DNA from: Thunnus maccoyii
Lineage: Eukaryota > Chordata > Actinopteri > Scombriformes > Scombridae
NCBI RefSeq assembly: GCF_910596095.1
Contig: NC_056548.1
Coordinates: 6,411,151 to 6,475,150, forward strand
Direction: 5' to 3'
Length of the DNA stretch: 64,000 nt
The notes beneath the pieces are model-generated. The model worked only from the letters and a program-made list of their open reading frames with translations, was not told the origin of the DNA and searched no databases. Positions 62,001 through 64,000 of the stretch are shown here, piece after piece; positions within the stretch are counted from its first letter, which is position 1, and every line of letters starts with the position of its first letter. A program made the position numbers and the translations under genes.

Positions 62001-63780
62001 TAATTCTTTAGAAAATGCAAAGGACAGCCTTTTCTAAAGAGGTTTAGAGAATTTTCTTGTCCTATGGAGGGGAATGTAAACCTGAAAACTGGAGAATGTA
62101 GTTGTATTTAAAACTGCTAATATGTCTTTACCTTTACTAAAGTGTAATTCTGAACGCAGGGCCTTTGTTTGTCATGAGTATTTTTCCATCACGACTTAAT
62201 TCTCACGTGAGGGATTTTGAGCACTTCTTGCACTGTGCACTCACCAGCTGCTCCTGGCTCTTTATCTGGTCCTCAGCTTGCCTGGCCAGCTCCTCCTTGG
62301 CTATTATGGCCTCCATCCTCTCAGCCTCCAGCCGGGCCGCCTCCTGCTCCACCCTCCTCCTCTCCTCCTCCAGCCTCATGGCCCTGTCCAGCTGCTCCTG
62401 AAGCTCTACAGGACGAAGTCAGTGAAACACAGGGAAAGCTGTCATTTACTGCACGGTGTCATTATACAGTGTGAGGAATTAACTACTCTGATTTTTACTG
62501 CATTTTCGTCCTTTTCTGGGACAATTATTAACCTGTGAAATTATGCATTTTTATTTGTATTACTTCAGGCAGTGGTTCCCACCCTTTTGGCGGGAAAGTG
62601 ATATTTTACTACTAAGGTTGTTTTATTTGAATGATTTTTGAGCACTGAGGAGGTAAAATATGTAGCATTTCACAAGAAATCAAAAAAAGAGAGAAAAGCT
62701 AGAAAAAAATAAACATAATTTTGTGTAACAAATATCTCTAACTTATCTTATCCCTTTAATTATCTAGGGACGCCTTGAGATTTTTTAAGAATTCCTTTCA
62801 GGCTGGGAACCACTGACTTGAGGCTTCTTAAGAAGAAGCGTTGGCATTTCTGCATTTAATCCATCTTCTGTTTTTGTTTTCTTTGTAGAAATAGTATTTT
62901 ATCCAACTGGTGGATGCAAGGTGGAAGTATTTTCGAATGCTTGCAGCTGCATACTTCCTTTTTTATTATCAAAAAACACTCTATTATATATGCTTAGAAA
63001 TCACTATAGTGATATTTGACGATAACAAATAAATTGAATAGGATAAAATGCCAAAAGGGATACTTCAGGGGAATTTAGGGTGCGTTTCGTGATAGTGAGA
63101 TCAAGTTACTTTTGCCACTCTTTAGGGTTTTGATCTGCTTCATAATGAAAGTCTGTCAAAAATGAAAACCTGACAGATCATTAAAATGTATAAACTGAGA
63201 AAGCAGCAACAAAAACTCTTTCTCAATGTAACTTTTTGTGTATTTCATGTAAATAAACAGCAGAGGGCAGTACAGTCATGTTACACCAACAGAAATTAAA
63301 CCCTGACTCAATTACAGTCTGTGATGAGGAGTGTAAAGCAACTTTTAGGTCAGATTCTCTGTCTCACCTTTCTCTGCTCTCTTGGTTGTCTCTTCAAACT
63401 GGTAGAGCCTCATCATCAGGTCCTGCTTCTCCTTCTCCATCTGCGCCTTTTCTTTCTCGATGGCCTCCCTCCTCTTCTTCTCACTCTCCAGCTGATCCCT
63501 GCAGAGGACATGACAAAGACACTTATTGAACATATTAGCAACAGTTTGAGCTCAAATACACATGCCGTTACAACAACTAATTGGGTGATGTTTCCCATTT
63601 AATTTCACAAACGTACCTTTCCATCTTCTTCTGCAGCCTCTCCTCTTTAGCCTGAGCCTTCATCTGCTGGACCTCGATGGTGTCCGTCTTGCGGCGGCGC
63701 ATGTAGAGCTCATGGTTGCCCATGCAGAGCTGCAGGATGCGCTTGTTGATTCGCAGCCGTGGGGCATAGAATATGAAATC
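59013..63780 (-). CDS. ezr: Ezrin (ERM family), partial: 3' six coding exons
   Basis: Linker between membrane proteins and cortical actin. Minus-strand exons: 63617-63780, 63368-63498, 62245-62405, 61597-61689, 60624-60923, 59013-59177 (stop TAG), all in frame, about 337 residues. The first visible exon holds the end of the FERM domain ([28 protein letters not shown]). The next three form the long charged coiled-coil helix. Exon 60624-60923 encodes its end plus a Ser/Asp/Glu linker with NEEH repeats; the last exon is the F-actin-binding tail, with the regulatory Thr in [20 protein letters not shown] and the ezrin-type ending FEAL. The helix ([20 protein letters not shown]) matches ezrin better than radixin or moesin. 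The proline run of mammalian ezrin is replaced by the acidic linker. The FERM lobes and start lie right of the window. Fish have ezra and ezrb; the copy is undetermined. Confidence 0.9.
59344..59657. repeat. MITE family B copy 7
   Basis: Starts AGAGCTGCAATGATTTGTCC, ends ACTTGCAGCCCTAC, with CCAACTTCTCAAATGTGAGG inside. It lies in the last ezrin intron. Confidence 0.8.
60717..60800. repeat. ezr: 12-base coding minisatellite in ezrin
   Basis: The unit GTGCTCTTCGTT (minus strand AACGAAGAGCAC) is repeated about four to five times with single-base variants. On the coding strand it encodes the tetrapeptide Asn-Glu-Glu-His four times, then Asn-Glu-Glu-Tyr. Confidence 0.9.
63257..63269 (+). promoter_or_regulatory. 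CTCF-like motif in ezrin intron
   Basis: ACAGCAGAGGGCA matches the core consensus at 12 of 13 positions. One-mismatch matches are expected by chance in a window this long, so this is weak. Confidence 0.2.
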
Positions 63781-64000
63781 CTTTAAAAAAAAAAAAAAAA
63801 AAGCATAATGTTTAGTGTTTCACACATTTTCAAAACACACAGGGGTGTTTATGATGCATTTAAACTTGCTTTGAATAGGTATTTTAAATAAGCTTGCAAA
63901 AACAATATTATGTAAATACCCCCGTATACTGTGTGTAAGTAAATTTAGCGTGCATTTATCCACATTATAAACTTTACTCGAAGTGTGCCACAGTTAGCGA

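Noticed and set aside
59013-63780. Identification as radixin or moesin
   Set aside because: The acidic linker is reminiscent of them, but the coiled-coil stretch [20 protein letters not shown] and the FEAL ending follow ezrin.

Overview
This window is vertebrate nuclear DNA, almost certainly from a spiny-rayed teleost fish. The genes have short GT-AG exons separated by introns, and their proteins match vertebrate families closely. The non-coding DNA is full of repeats of the teleost kind: foldback elements, short AT-rich MITEs, Tc1/mariner fragments, a tRNA-derived SINE and long (CA)n tracts. There are no operons, CRISPR arrays, plasmid or phage parts, and I found no rRNA or tRNA gene.

Layout. 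(1) 512-10298, + strand: the 3' eleven recognised coding exons of a CPXM1-type carboxypeptidase-like secreted protein; its 5' end lies left of the window. (2) 15103-21552, - strand: complete dcaf10 (WDR32), a WD40 substrate receptor for CUL4-DDB1 ubiquitin ligase, convergent with cpxm1. (3) 23776-34080, + strand: complete hhipl2, a secreted HHIP-like protein, head-to-head with dcaf10 and ending in a long lysine-rich tail. (4) 38674-44271, - strand: complete mtarc1-like mitochondrial amidoxime-reducing component (a molybdenum enzyme). (5) 53969-57045, - strand: complete two-exon kcnk3-like (TASK-1) two-pore potassium channel. (6) 59013-63780, - strand: the last six coding exons of an ezrin gene (end of the FERM domain, helical region, acidic linker, C-terminal ERM association domain); the rest lies to the right.

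The six genes belong to unrelated pathways: extracellular matrix, ubiquitin ligation, a hedgehog-interacting-protein-like secreted factor, mitochondrial N-reduction, background potassium current and membrane-cytoskeleton linking. They do not form a functional cluster. From memory, the hhipl2-mtarc1 pair reflects the linkage seen on human 1q41.

No unknown multi-gene system was found. The parts most worth a second look are: a reading-frame gap between two cpxm1 exons that suggests a missed microexon; lineage-specific low-complexity segments in ezrin, dcaf10 and hhipl2; and several families of long near-palindromic repeats, one of them present four times in 40 kb. Exon boundaries were read by eye from splice consensus and reading-frame continuity; none was tested against transcripts.
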